Below are positions 1 to 9,109 of a DNA stretch of 64,000 nucleotides, in pieces. Position numbers and translations under genes: made by a program. The stretch's first letter is position 1, and each line of letters starts with the position of its first letter. The notes under the pieces are model-generated. The model had not been told where the DNA came from. It was given only the letters and a program-made list of their open reading frames with translations, and did no database searches. The stretch spans positions 62,001 to 126,000 of the forward strand of contig JBFWZA010000016.1 in NCBI GenBank assembly GCA_050185825.1. Direction: 5' to 3'. This stretch comes from SZUA-309 sp050185825 (lineage in GTDB: Bacteria > Pseudomonadota > Gammaproteobacteria > Pseudomonadales > Azotimanducaceae).

Positions 1-575
1 GCGCACGGCCGCTGGCGTTCCGGCGGCTCGAGGACGTGGCCCGGGAAACGGCCGCCATCCTGGCAGCGGGCCATCCGGTCGCCTGGTTCCAGGGTCGCAT
101 GGAGTTCGGTCCACGCGCGCTCGGCGGGCGCAGCATTCTCGGCTGCCCCAGCGTGCCGGGCATCGCCGATCGCATCAACGAGCAGATCAAGTTCCGGGAG
201 CGCTGGCGACCCTTCTGCCCCAGCGTCCTGGACCGGGTGGCGGCGGACATCATCCAGACCGATCATCCGGCGCCATTCATGACCATCACCTTCGACGTGA
301 ACGAGGCCTGGAAGGCCCGGATCCCCGAGGTCGTGCACGAGGACGGCACGGCGCGCGTGCAGGTGGTGACGGAGGCGGAGAGCCCCCGTTACTACGCGCT
401 CATCGAGCATCTCGAGGCGCTCACCGGCAATGCGGTGGTGCTCAACACGTCGCTGAACCGGCGCGGCGAGCCCATGGTCTGCTCGCCGCAGGACGCGCTC
501 GACATGTTCTTCGGCTCGGATCTCGAGTACCTGGTGCTCGAGGACTACCTGGTCACCAAGACCGGCGATGCGTGA
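1..575 (+). CDS. NodU/CmcH-family carbamoyltransferase, C-terminal part (5' truncated by window edge)
   Basis: The reading frame is open from base 3, so the gene starts outside the window; the GTG at 36 is probably internal. The visible 190 or so residues match the C-terminal domain of NodU/CmcH-type O-carbamoyltransferases, which move a carbamoyl group from carbamoyl phosphate to a sugar or antibiotic hydroxyl. The family signature MEFGPRALGGRSILG is present, followed by the conserved NTSLN and EPMVCSP segments. The stop overlaps the start of the downstream glycosyltransferase by 8 bp, so the two are translationally coupled. Beside LPS core genes (hldE, waaA), carbamoylation of an LPS core or surface sugar is the likely role; Pseudomonas core loci carry a comparable enzyme. 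The exact acceptor cannot be read from the sequence. Confidence 0.88.
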   Translation, partial: ARPLAFRRLEDVARETAAILAAGHPVAWFQGRMEFGPRALGGRSILGCPSVPGIADRINEQIKFRERWRPFCPSVLDRVAADIIQTDHPAPFMTITFDVNEAWKARIPEVVHEDGTARVQVVTEAESPRYYALIEHLEALTGNAVVLNTSLNRRGEPMVCSPQDALDMFFGSDLEYLVLEDYLVTKTGDA

Positions 576-1665
576 GGCGACCTCAGGTCCCCTGGCGGTC
601 CAGATCGTCCCCAACGACCATCCCCCGTTCGGCGACCTCTGCACCACCTACGGTCGCGCCTTCGACAGCCTGGGTGTGAGTCACCACACCATCGCGCTCG
701 CGCCTCCGCGGCGGGAGGCGCTGCCCGGATTCTCGTATCTCGAGCTCGACGACGTGGGACGCGTCCGCCGAGCCGGACGGCTGCTCCGCGAGGCGCTTTC
801 GGGCAGCGAGGTGGTAGCGATCTGTCACCGCTACCGCGCCTACCGGGTGCTGCGGGCGAGCGGCGTGAACATTCCCAGGGTGGTGGCGGTGGCACACGAA
901 TTCGGGTTCTTCGCCCGGCGTCAGCGTCGGATCGAACGCCGGCTGTTTGGGCGTCACGTGCTCTTCGCCGGAGTGTCTCCTGCCGTGCAGGCCGATCTCG
1001 GTATCACCGTGGAGGATCCGCTGTGCCTGCCCAACGCCGTCGACGTCGCCGAGGTCGACCGGGCGCGGGTCGGCCGTGAGGACGCGCTTGCCGCGCTGGG
1101 TGTGCCGGCCAGCGGCGCTCTGACCATCGGTCTCGTCGGGCGGCTGGTCCGCAAGAAGGCGCCCGGGCTCGCCCTCGAGACGCTCCGGGTGCTGGCGGCG
1201 CAGGGCCTGGACGTGCGGCTGCTTGTGGTGGGAGACGGTCCGCTGGCGACCGACCTTGCGGCGTCGGCCGACGGGCTGCCGGTGACCTTCTGCGGCTTCG
1301 TGCCTGAGGCCCGGCGCCTCATGGCGGCGTTCGATGTGCTGCTCCTGACCTCGGAGGAAGTGGAAGCCTTCGGCATGGTGGCGTTGGAGGCCATGTGTGC
1401 CGGGGTGCCGGTGGTCACCGGGCCGATCCCGGGGCCTCAGTTCGTGCTGGCGGGCAGCGGCTACTACTTCAACGTCCGCACTCCGGAGGCGGTGGCGGCG
1501 GCGGTGAAACAGGTGGTGGCAGACCGGCGGGCGGGACTGCTGGCGGAGAGGCTTCAGCACGCACGCGAACGGGCCGTCCGCGAGTTCTCCGTGGCGGCGC
1601 TGGCGAGGCACCTGGACGAGCTCTTCTTCCACGGCATTCCGGCAACATCCGGATCGCGTCAGTAG
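568..1665 (+). CDS. GT4-type glycosyltransferase
   Basis: 365-residue protein with the two-Rossmann (GT-B) layout of glycosyltransferase family 4. The N-terminal half (about 1-180) is the acceptor side. The C-terminal half has the donor-binding pattern: GLVGRLVRKKAP near residue 190, VVGDGPL near 220, and the E-x7-E retaining signature in EAFGMVALEAMCAGVPVV near 265-285. It starts at an ATG inside the end of the carbamoyltransferase gene, so it should be co-translated with it. Likely function is transfer of a nucleotide-activated sugar to LPS core or another surface glycan; donor and acceptor are unknown. It ends 20 bp before the convergent acyltransferase gene. Confidence 0.85.
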   Translation: MREATSGPLAVQIVPNDHPPFGDLCTTYGRAFDSLGVSHHTIALAPPRREALPGFSYLELDDVGRVRRAGRLLREALSGSEVVAICHRYRAYRVLRASGVNIPRVVAVAHEFGFFARRQRRIERRLFGRHVLFAGVSPAVQADLGITVEDPLCLPNAVDVAEVDRARVGREDALAALGVPASGALTIGLVGRLVRKKAPGLALETLRVLAAQGLDVRLLVVGDGPLATDLAASADGLPVTFCGFVPEARRLMAAFDVLLLTSEEVEAFGMVALEAMCAGVPVVTGPIPGPQFVLAGSGYYFNVRTPEAVAAAVKQVVADRRAGLLAERLQHARERAVREFSVAALARHLDELFFHGIPATSGSRQ

Positions 1666-1684
1666 ATCTTCTCAGCAGATTTCC

Positions 1685-2596
1685 TCAATAAAAGGAAGGC
1701 TCTCCCTCCGGGCGCGTCTTGAACCGCCGGTGCATCCACAGGTACTGCTCCGGATGGCGGCGGATGGCCTCCTCGATGACACCGTTGATCCGCGCGGCAT
1801 CGGCAACGTCGTCACCCGTCGGGTAGCCTGTGATCAGCGGATGGATCTTCGCGTGCCAGGTCAGCGAGGCGATGTCCCGCCAGGTGCTGATGAGCAGCAC
1901 GGGGGAGCCGTTGAACCGGGCGAGCTGTGCCGTGGCGCGGACGGATGCGGTGGGAATGCCGAAGAACGGTGCGAACACGGAGCGTTTCCGGCCGTAGTCC
2001 TGGTCTGCCGCGTACCAGAAGGTGCGGCCGGCTTTCAGGCGCCGGAGCATGCTGCGCGTGTCGGCGCGCTCGATCACGCCGTCGAAGTAGCGCCGCCGGC
2101 CGCGGACCTGCAGCCACTCCCAGACCGGATTCCTGTTGGCTGCGTAGACCACGTCGACGTCGAACGGCGCCATGGCGGGACCCATGATGTCGATCACCGA
2201 GAAGTGGCCGCCGAGCAGGATCACACCGCGGCCCTGGGCCCTCGCCTCGGCCAGGTGCTCGCCACCCTCCACGGAGATCTGCGGCGAGAGGTCCCGACCG
2301 GGATTCAGCCAGACGATCATGGTCTCCAGCGCGCCCCAGGCGGTGTGCACGAAGGACGCTCGGGCCAGCGCCTCGCGCTCGGTGTCCGGAAGATCGGGGA
2401 AGCACAGACGCAGGTTGGTCAGCGTGATGTGTCGCCGGTGTCGTCCGAGGGCGTAGAGCAGTCGTCCGAGCGCGCCGGCCAGGAAGCGGATGACGGTCAG
2501 CGGCAGGCGGGCGACCAGCCAGGCAAAACCCACCACCAGCCACGTCGGCCAGACGCGCACGTCATGGATTTTTCTGCGTTTCTTGACTCTTGGCAT
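1685..2596 (-). CDS. LpxL/LpxM/HtrB-family lipid A late acyltransferase
   Basis: 303 residues, the usual length for Kdo2-lipid A secondary acyltransferases. A basic N-terminus precedes one membrane segment (about 17-48). The catalytic HxxxxD motif is H131-D136 (HFSVID), and WYAADQDYG near 195 and the LWMHRRFK end are family hallmarks. These inner-membrane enzymes add a laurate or myristate to the hydroxyacyl chains of Kdo2-lipid IVA. The gene lies back to back with hldE, with a 65-bp gap holding both promoters. Whether it is an LpxL-, LpxM- or LpxP-type enzyme cannot be settled by eye, so no symbol is assigned. Confidence 0.88.
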   Translation of the reverse strand: MPRVKKRRKIHDVRVWPTWLVVGFAWLVARLPLTVIRFLAGALGRLLYALGRHRRHITLTNLRLCFPDLPDTEREALARASFVHTAWGALETMIVWLNPGRDLSPQISVEGGEHLAEARAQGRGVILLGGHFSVIDIMGPAMAPFDVDVVYAANRNPVWEWLQVRGRRRYFDGVIERADTRSMLRRLKAGRTFWYAADQDYGRKRSVFAPFFGIPTASVRATAQLARFNGSPVLLISTWRDIASLTWHAKIHPLITGYPTGDDVADAARINGVIEEAIRRHPEQYLWMHRRFKTRPEGEPSFY

Positions 2597-2661
2597 TGGC
2601 CTGCGGGGTCGCGCCGGCGGCGGATTGTAGCAGGCAGGGCCTGTGATACCATCCGCCCGCC

Positions 2662-4083
2662 ATGAACCTCCCCTCCCTGCAAGCGCTGCGCGTCGTCGTG
2701 GTCGGCGACGTGATGCTCGACCGCTACTGGTTCGGCACGGCGCGGCGGATATCCCAGGAGGCGCCGGTGCCGGTGGTCGATGTGGACCACGTGGAAGACC
2801 GTCCGGGTGGAGCGGCCAACGTGGCGCTCAACGTGGTCAGCCTGGGCGCGCGCTGCACCCTGATCGGAGCGGTGGGGGAGGACGACGCGGGAAGGCGCCT
2901 CGGGGAAACCCTGGAGGCGGCAGGTGTGGACTGCGACCTGATCCCGGTGGCGGACTGGTCCACGGTGGTCAAGCTCCGGGTGATGAGCCAGAAACAGCAG
3001 CTCATCAGGACCGATTTCGAAACGCCGCTGGCTCGGGATCTCAGCGGTGAGCTCGGCGAGCACCTGGCGCGGCACCTGAAGGGTGCGTCCGCCCTCATCC
3101 TGCAGGACTACGACAAGGGAACCCTCGGCAACCCCCGTTCACTCATCGAGCTGGCTGCGAAGGCCGGCGTGCCCGTGGTGGTGGACCCGAAGTTCAAGCC
3201 GTTCTCCGTCTACCACGGTGCCGACCTGATCAAGCCCAACCTGGAGGAGTTCCGGCGGGCGGTGGGCCCGTGGGAGGACGATGACGAGCTGCTCGCCAAG
3301 GCTCAGGCGGTATCCCGCGAGCACGCGCTGGGCGCCATGGTGGTGACCCGAGGTGGTCGCGGCAGCACGGTGGTGACAGCCGACGGCACGCACCAGCACA
3401 TCCCGGCGCTGCCCGTCGACGTCTTCGATCCCACCGGCGCGGGCGACACCACGGCCGCCGCCCTCGGCATCACGCTGGGGCTCGGCTGGCACCCGGTGGA
3501 CTGCGCGCGGATCGCCAACGTCGCCAGCGGTCTGGTGGTGGGCAAGACGGGCACCTCGGTGGTGACCGGACCTGAGCTCGCCCGGGCACTGGCGGCACAG
3601 GCCCGTGTCGACCGGGGCGTGCTCAGCACCAGCCAGCTCAGGGACTCCGTGGCCATTGCCCGCCGGGCCGGTGAGCGGGTGGTCTTCACCAACGGCTGCT
3701 TCGACATTCTTCACGCCGGCCACGTGGCCTACCTCGAGGAGGCGCGCGCGCTGGGAGACCGTCTGGTGGTGGCCGTGAACGACGATGCCTCCGTGAAGCG
3801 GCTGAAAGGCAAGGGCCGTCCGGTCAACCCGCTGGAACAGCGCCTGCGCGTGCTTTCCGGTCTTGCGTCCGTCGACTGGGTGGTGGGTTTCGCGGAGGAC
3901 ACTCCCGAGCATCTGCTCGCCGAGCTCAAGCCGGACGTGCTCGTGAAAGGCGGCGACTACGCGGTGGAGGAGGTGGTCGGCGCGTCCCTGGTCCGGTCCT
4001 GGGGCGGCGTGGTGCGGGTGCTGTCCATGGTGGACGACTGCTCCACCACGGCGATCGTCAACCGGATCCAGGGGCAGGACTGA
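2662..4083 (+). CDS. hldE: Bifunctional heptose-7-phosphate kinase / heptose-1-phosphate adenylyltransferase HldE
   Basis: 473 residues, matching full-length fused HldE (RfaE). The N-terminal PfkB-type kinase domain (about 1-320) contains the GGAANVALN segment and the catalytic DPTGAGD motif with D262. The C-terminal nucleotidyltransferase domain (about 340-473) has TNGCFDILHAGH, whose HAGH is residues 351-354. The enzyme phosphorylates D-glycero-beta-D-manno-heptose-7-phosphate at C1 and later adenylylates the 1-phosphate, making the precursor of ADP-heptose for the LPS inner core. The 3' end overlaps the convergent aldo/keto reductase gene by 26 bp. Confidence 0.97.
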   Translation: MNLPSLQALRVVVVGDVMLDRYWFGTARRISQEAPVPVVDVDHVEDRPGGAANVALNVVSLGARCTLIGAVGEDDAGRRLGETLEAAGVDCDLIPVADWSTVVKLRVMSQKQQLIRTDFETPLARDLSGELGEHLARHLKGASALILQDYDKGTLGNPRSLIELAAKAGVPVVVDPKFKPFSVYHGADLIKPNLEEFRRAVGPWEDDDELLAKAQAVSREHALGAMVVTRGGRGSTVVTADGTHQHIPALPVDVFDPTGAGDTTAAALGITLGLGWHPVDCARIANVASGLVVGKTGTSVVTGPELARALAAQARVDRGVLSTSQLRDSVAIARRAGERVVFTNGCFDILHAGHVAYLEEARALGDRLVVAVNDDASVKRLKGKGRPVNPLEQRLRVLSGLASVDWVVGFAEDTPEHLLAELKPDVLVKGGDYAVEEVVGASLVRSWGGVVRVLSMVDDCSTTAIVNRIQGQD

Positions 4084-4849
4084 CGGTCTGAAGGTCGGAC
4101 ACGACCTGCGCGTTCTCGCGCAGATGCGCCGGATTCACCGTGCCGACGATCACCGAGCTCACGCCCGGACAGGCCGCGGCATAACGAAGGCTGTCCGCAC
4201 CGGCATGGCCGCTCGCCAGCGCCTTTTTCACAAGCACACCAACACCGGCCTTCCCGGCCGCCTCGATGACCGACGCCTCGGCGGTGCTGGTCAGGTTCAG
4301 GGTCGCCATGATCACATCCGCGCCAAGCTCGATGGCGCGTCGGGCACCGTCGACCGTCTTGTGCGAGATGCCGACGGCGCGGATCCAGCCGCGTGACTTC
4401 AGATCCCGCAGGCACTCCAGGGTGCCGAGCTGGTCGAGAATCCGGAGGTCGTCGCCGTCCGAGTGAATCAGCACCACGTCCAGGCGGTCCGTGTGCAGGC
4501 GCTGGAGAGAACGCTTGACGCTGTGCCGCACCGCTTCCGGCGAGAAGTCGAAGCTCGAGTGACCGTCCTCGAAGTGCTCGCCGACCTTGGTCGAGATCAG
4601 CCAGTCGTTGCGCTGGCCGCGGAGCAGCCTGCCGAGTCGCGACTCGCTCGTGCCGTAGGCCGGCGCGGTGTCGAGCAGGTTGATGCCGAGCTCCCTGGCG
4701 GTGTCGAGCAGGCGGGTGGCCTCGGCATCGTCCGGCAGCTCGAAAGGCTTGCGGTACTTCACCCCTTCGCGGCGGCCGAGCTTCACCGTGCCGAGCCCGA
4801 GCACGGACACCTCCATGCCCGTCTGCCCCAGCGGTCTGCGCGGCAGCAT
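4058..4849 (-). CDS. Aldo/keto reductase family protein
   Basis: 263-residue TIM-barrel oxidoreductase of the AKR superfamily, shorter than the common 300-330. The catalytic tetrad is visible: D60 and Y65 (LLDTAPAYG), K88 (STKVG) and H129 (LIHSD). NADPH-binding segments near the C-terminus (SSVIVGTVNPAHL) are also present. The start ATG overlaps the TAA of the upstream FAD oxidoreductase by one base, so the two form an operon and may act on related carbonyl/alcohol or amine substrates. The natural substrate is unknown. From memory, a similar AKR plus FAD-oxidoreductase pair lies between hldE and waaA in Pseudomonas. Confidence 0.88.
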   Translation of the reverse strand: MLPRRPLGQTGMEVSVLGLGTVKLGRREGVKYRKPFELPDDAEATRLLDTARELGINLLDTAPAYGTSESRLGRLLRGQRNDWLISTKVGEHFEDGHSSFDFSPEAVRHSVKRSLQRLHTDRLDVVLIHSDGDDLRILDQLGTLECLRDLKSRGWIRAVGISHKTVDGARRAIELGADVIMATLNLTSTAEASVIEAAGKAGVGVLVKKALASGHAGADSLRYAAACPGVSSVIVGTVNPAHLRENAQVVSDLQTVSPAPGSG

Positions 4850-6036
4850 TACGCCGGGACCCAGGGCAGTGGTGCCAGCATCGCGCGTGGCAGGTCGATC
4901 ACGGGCACCTCAGCCGGATCGAACCGGGGCGGATCCAGGTGCTCCAGCACCCGGTCGCCGAGATCGGGCGCGAGCGTCAGCTTGGTGGGCCAGCAGACGA
5001 GTACCCCCCGCGCCTCGCCGACGAAGGCCTCGTCCGGCCGGTGCCCGTCCGTCTGCGCCGGCTCCGCCCGATCCCAGCGCAGGCAGCTCAGATCGGCGCG
5101 CGTCCAGTCCACCCACGGAACGCATCGCTTGAGCTCCTGGCGGGCGTGCGCAATCTGTTCGTCATCCGATCGATTCGCGCCGTCGCTGGCGAGCTGACCA
5201 CCGAGGTACCACAGCCAGCGGTCCGCCTGCAGCGGATCCCGGTGGCTGGTGATGGTGAGCCGCGGCTCCGGCCGGCTGATTCCGGTCAGGCAGTGCGCGT
5301 AGAGCGGCTCGAGGTCCGGGTGACGGGCGACGACCTGGGTGAGCGGCCGCAGCTGCATGGCCGGACCCTCGAGTCCGAGTCCGGAGACGAGCGCGCCGTT
5401 GCCGGCGCCGGCACACAGAACGAGCCGGTTGGCGTGCAGCTCCTTGTCGCAACCCGTCAGCCGGCAACGCCAGCCGGATTCCGTGGCGGTGAGCTGATCG
5501 GCGGTCAGCCGGTGCCGGAATACCCGGTCTGCCACGGGTGCGAGCAGTGCGGACAGCAGCGCGGGCGTGTCGATCACGAAATCGTCGAGCTCGTAGACGG
5601 TACCGTCGAGGCGCTCGAGCCCTTCCGGAAAACGCGTCGCCGGGAGCCTGGTGATCCGGCCACGGAGCGCACGGCTGGCGAAAAACGTGGTCAGCCGGCC
5701 GAGTGAGCCCGCCTGCGCAAAAAGGTAGTAGCGCGGCGACAGCGGCTCGAGACCGCTGAGGTCCACGTCGCCGTGGCCGGCCAGGCAGGTGCGCCACCGT
5801 GCCGGCATGCCGCTGATGGCTTCCGAAGCGGTGGTGAGACGACCACCCAGGGCGTACTTGAGCCCACCGTGAATCATGCCCTGGCTGCCGAGGGTCTGGG
5901 CGCAACCCAGCGCCTCGGCTTCGAAGAGCGCGATGGCGTATCCGCGCCGGGTCAGCAGGTTGGCGAGCCAGAGACCGGCGATGCCGCCACCGACGATGAG
6001 GGCGTCGAGCCGGACCGCGCGGGGATCCTCGGGCAT
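4849..6036 (-). CDS. FAD-dependent oxidoreductase (DAO / glycerol-3-phosphate dehydrogenase-like)
   Basis: About 395 residues from the ATG at 6036; a TTG at 6078 would add 14 residues, but neither start has a strong ribosome site. The N-terminus has the Rossmann FAD fingerprint GGGIAGLWLANLLTRRGY followed by an acidic strand end (FEAE). The GSQGMIHGG segment resembles the flavin-contacting loop of the D-amino-acid-oxidase superfamily. Later segments (LVLCAGAGNG) fit the second FAD-binding region. The substrate is unassigned. It forms an operon with the downstream aldo/keto reductase and is divergent from waaA. Confidence 0.85.
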   Translation of the reverse strand: MPEDPRAVRLDALIVGGGIAGLWLANLLTRRGYAIALFEAEALGCAQTLGSQGMIHGGLKYALGGRLTTASEAISGMPARWRTCLAGHGDVDLSGLEPLSPRYYLFAQAGSLGRLTTFFASRALRGRITRLPATRFPEGLERLDGTVYELDDFVIDTPALLSALLAPVADRVFRHRLTADQLTATESGWRCRLTGCDKELHANRLVLCAGAGNGALVSGLGLEGPAMQLRPLTQVVARHPDLEPLYAHCLTGISRPEPRLTITSHRDPLQADRWLWYLGGQLASDGANRSDDEQIAHARQELKRCVPWVDWTRADLSCLRWDRAEPAQTDGHRPDEAFVGEARGVLVCWPTKLTLAPDLGDRVLEHLDPPRFDPAEVPVIDLPRAMLAPLPWVPA

Positions 6037-6169
6037 GCTGTGGCTACCGGGTAGGGAGGTCCGGTCGAGCCTAGCCAATCCGCCGTTCGCCCCGCAAGGG
6101 ATGGACCGATCACCCGTGCGCGCCGGGCGCTTGACGGTCGGCAGGCCACCCCGCAGGCTGTCGCCACCG

Positions 6170-7498
6170 ATGAATCAGTTCCTGGCGCTCAAGCTCTGGC
6201 GGACCACCTACCGGGTGCTGCTGTCCGCCGCAAGGCCCTGGGTGCACGCGCGCCTGTGGCTGCGCGGGCGCACGGAACCGGAGTACCGGCAGCGGATCGA
6301 CGAGCGGTTCGCGCATCTGCCGCCGGCGATACCCGAAGCGCCGGTCTGGTTTCACACGGTCTCCGCGGGCGAAACCATCGCCGCGGCGCCGCTCATCAAT
6401 CACCTGATCGACACCTTCCCCGATGTGCCGTTCCTGGTCACCACGATGACGCCGACGGGATCTGCCCAGGTCCGCAAGCTGCTCGGCGACCGCGTGGCGC
6501 ACTGTTATGCCCCCTACGACTTTCCGGATACGGTCCGGCGGTTCTACGACCGGGTGCGGCCCCGCCTGCTCGTGCTCATGGAAACCGAGCTGTGGCCGAA
6601 CCTGCTGCGGGAAGCCGCGGGCCGGAACGTGCCGGCACTGCTCGTGAACGCCCGGCTGTCCGAGCGATCCGCCGCCGGTTACCGAAAGCTCGGTGCGCTC
6701 ACCCGGGAGATGCTCTCGTCATTGCGTTTCATCGCTTGTCAGTATGCCGACCATGCGGAACGGTTTCTCACCCTGGGTGCGCCGCCGGACAGGCTGGGCG
6801 TGCTCGGCAGCGTGAAGTTCGACGTCACCCTCCCCCGCGATCACGCCGTCCGGGTCGCGAAGCGCCGCGACGACTGGCGTCTGGCGGGCCGGCCGGTCTG
6901 GATTGCGGGCAGCACCCACGGCGGTGAGGAGGCGGTGGTGCTGGACGCCCATCGGCGGCTGCGCGAGCGGTTTCCCGATGCGCTGCTGCTGCTGGTGCCG
7001 CGTCATCCGAATCGACGCGACGAGGTGGGCGCAGTCGTCGAGCGCTATGACTTCCGTTACGGGCGCATGAGCACGGGAGAGCCGCTCGTGGGCCTGGACG
7101 TGATTCTTGCCGACACCATGGGTGAGCTGCTCTACCTGTACGGCCTTGCGGACGCGGCCTTCGTGGGCGGGAGCCTGGTCGCGACGGGTGGTCACAACCC
7201 CATCGAGGCGGCCGTCTGCGGCCAGCCGATCATGATGGGCAACTCCGTGTTCAACTTTCCGGACGTGGTGGCGAAGTTCGAGGATGCGGGATGTCTGCGC
7301 CGCGTGGCCGATGCGGAGACGCTCGCCGAAGCGGTCGGCGCCTATCTGGCAGATCCGGCGCTCAGGCGGCAGGCCGGTGAGTCGGCGGCGCAGGTGGTAC
7401 GGGACAACACCGGTGCCACCGCCAGACTCTCGGGTCTGCTCGGCGCGGAGATCCGCGCCAGGCTGGCTGCCTCAGTTGGTGCCGAACGCCTGCAGTGA
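6170..7498 (+). CDS. waaA: 3-deoxy-D-manno-octulosonic acid (Kdo) transferase WaaA
   Basis: 442 residues from the ATG at 6170 (MNQFLALKLW), which gives the family length; the frame is open further upstream but that part overlaps the divergent gene. An N-terminal membrane anchor is followed by the characteristic HTVSAGE motif (near residue 62), the TPTGSAQ segment and ETELWPN near 140. WaaA (KdtA) transfers one or two Kdo residues from CMP-Kdo to lipid IVA at the cytoplasmic face of the inner membrane, the first step in LPS core assembly and the substrate-forming step for the LpxL-type enzyme nearby. Its last 27 bp overlap the convergent TolC-family gene. Confidence 0.95.
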   Translation: MNQFLALKLWRTTYRVLLSAARPWVHARLWLRGRTEPEYRQRIDERFAHLPPAIPEAPVWFHTVSAGETIAAAPLINHLIDTFPDVPFLVTTMTPTGSAQVRKLLGDRVAHCYAPYDFPDTVRRFYDRVRPRLLVLMETELWPNLLREAAGRNVPALLVNARLSERSAAGYRKLGALTREMLSSLRFIACQYADHAERFLTLGAPPDRLGVLGSVKFDVTLPRDHAVRVAKRRDDWRLAGRPVWIAGSTHGGEEAVVLDAHRRLRERFPDALLLLVPRHPNRRDEVGAVVERYDFRYGRMSTGEPLVGLDVILADTMGELLYLYGLADAAFVGGSLVATGGHNPIEAAVCGQPIMMGNSVFNFPDVVAKFEDAGCLRRVADAETLAEAVGAYLADPALRRQAGESAAQVVRDNTGATARLSGLLGAEIRARLAASVGAERLQ

Positions 7499-8899
7499 GG
7501 AGATGCGGGCGACCGGCGCGTTCGGATCCGCGAACCGGTTCAGCTCCTCGACGTCTTCCCGGGCGAGCACGCCGGCCCGTTCCTTCAGCAGGATGAGGCT
7601 CAGCATGTAGCTGTAGCGGGAGTCGGCGTAGTCGTACAGGGAACGGAAGTAGTTCTGCTGGGCCAGCAGCACGTCCACCACGTTCCGGGTCCCTACCTCG
7701 TAGCCGGTTTCCGTCGCTTCCAGTGCCGACTTCGACGAAGCAATCGCCTTCAGGCGTGCCTCCACCCGCACCACGTCCGTCTGCACCCGCCGGTAGAGGT
7801 TGCGTGTGTCGCGGCTGATGGTGAGACGGCTGTCCTGCAGCACCTCTGCCGATCTGTCGGCCAGCGCCTGCGCCTCTCTGGTGCGCGAGCTCACGAAGCC
7901 GCCCTGATAGATCGGCAGGGTCGCCGTCAGCCCGTAGATGGTGGAGTCCGTCTTGCCACCGAAGAACGATTGTGGACCGCCGGTGACCGAATGCCGGTAG
8001 GTGATGGTGCCGTCGATGGTGGGCAGGTGGCCCGAACGCCGCGCACGCACCGTGCGCTCCGCCGCCACGAGCTGGGACTCCGCGGCGAGCACGGTCGGGT
8101 TGCTGGCGAGCGCCACGGTCACCCACTCTTCCACGTTCCTCGGATCGGGATCGACAATGGGCAGCTCTTCGGAGATGTCGAGGATCTCGTTGTAGGGCTC
8201 GCCGGTCAGCGTCCGCAGCACCTCGAAGAAGATGTCATGGTCGCCCACCGCCTGCACCCGGACGACCACCGCGTTGTCGTAGCCGGCCTGGGCTTCGAGC
8301 ACGTCGGTGATGGCGACCAGCCCCACGTCGAAGCGCTGCTGCACCTGCTCGAGCTGCCGCTGGGTGGCTGCCTCGGCGCGCCGGGAGGATTCCACCAGGG
8401 AGTCTGCCCGCAGCACGTCGAGATAGGACGCGACCGTGCGCACGATCAGCTGCAGCTCCGTGGCGTCGTAGGTGTACTTCGCCGCCTGCACGCTGGCGCG
8501 GGCGCTGGAATGGGTGAACCAGCTCTCCATGTCCACGATGGGCTGAGCGAGCTGCGCACCCCAGCCGTGGTCGTTGTACTCCTGAGTGGGCAGGCCGCTG
8601 CCCAGGATGTCCCGCTCGTTCCAGGCGGTGCTGCCGTTCATGCCCACGTTCGGAAGCAGCAGAGATCGGGTCTGGGGCACGGCCTCTTCGTTGGCGGCCA
8701 GCTGGGCCTGGGCGGCGCCGAGCACCGGATCGTTTGCCACGGCAGCCTCGTAGGCTTCGAGCAGGCTGGCGGCCCGGGCGGGGGTCGCGCCGAGCAGAGC
8801 GAGCAGCAGGATCAGACAGCCGGCAGCGCGCCAGGTCCGGATGGTACCCGCGACGTAGGAGCCCGGCAGGCGGTAGGGGCGCAGGGGGTGTGCGTTCAT
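7472..8899 (-). CDS. tolC: TolC-family outer-membrane efflux/secretion channel
   Basis: 475 residues with an N-terminal signal peptide (hydrophobic stretch near residues 28-42 ending TPARA, then mature ASLLEAYEAA). The body shows two similar helical halves beginning SLLEAYEAAVANDPVL and VTVALASNPTVLAAE, the duplicated outer-membrane efflux protein pattern, with the typical VVDVLLAQQNYF segment near the end. Such proteins trimerise into the outer-membrane duct of RND, MFS or type I systems. No pump or membrane-fusion partner is adjacent, as for stand-alone tolC genes; from memory a tolC-type gene sits at this place in Pseudomonas. An extended -10 element lies upstream. Confidence 0.92.
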   Translation of the reverse strand: MNAHPLRPYRLPGSYVAGTIRTWRAAGCLILLLALLGATPARAASLLEAYEAAVANDPVLGAAQAQLAANEEAVPQTRSLLLPNVGMNGSTAWNERDILGSGLPTQEYNDHGWGAQLAQPIVDMESWFTHSSARASVQAAKYTYDATELQLIVRTVASYLDVLRADSLVESSRRAEAATQRQLEQVQQRFDVGLVAITDVLEAQAGYDNAVVVRVQAVGDHDIFFEVLRTLTGEPYNEILDISEELPIVDPDPRNVEEWVTVALASNPTVLAAESQLVAAERTVRARRSGHLPTIDGTITYRHSVTGGPQSFFGGKTDSTIYGLTATLPIYQGGFVSSRTREAQALADRSAEVLQDSRLTISRDTRNLYRRVQTDVVRVEARLKAIASSKSALEATETGYEVGTRNVVDVLLAQQNYFRSLYDYADSRYSYMLSLILLKERAGVLAREDVEELNRFADPNAPVARISSLQAFGTN

Positions 8900-8941
8900 G
8901 AAGTGATTCCCGTTGACTTCAGCATGTGAGGAGCGAGCAGG

Positions 8942-8950
8942 ATTCTAGCA
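8942..8950 (-). promoter_or_regulatory. Extended -10 promoter for the TolC-family gene
   Basis: On the minus strand the sequence reads TGCTAGAAT, an extended -10 (TGn plus TAGAAT), about 43 bases ahead of the start codon at 8899. No clear -35 is visible at 17 bp, which is tolerated for extended -10 promoters. Assignment is by pattern only. Confidence 0.5.
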
Positions 8951-9109
8951 GACCCACCGAAACTCGATGGCCAGCATCTGTTCCACGTCCGCTGCCGCCG
9001 CCCGCAGCCGAAACTGTCGTACAAAAAATGCGGCACGAACGGTGGCGCGTGAATGGCGGCCAGGTATATTAGGACGCTCGTTCTCACTCGAGGTGGATTC
9101 CTCACGAAC

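Noticed and set aside
5876..6169. Long N-terminal extension of WaaA in the same frame
   Set aside because: It overlaps the divergent FAD oxidoreductase gene, and the ATG at 6170 gives the family length and the expected N-terminal membrane anchor.
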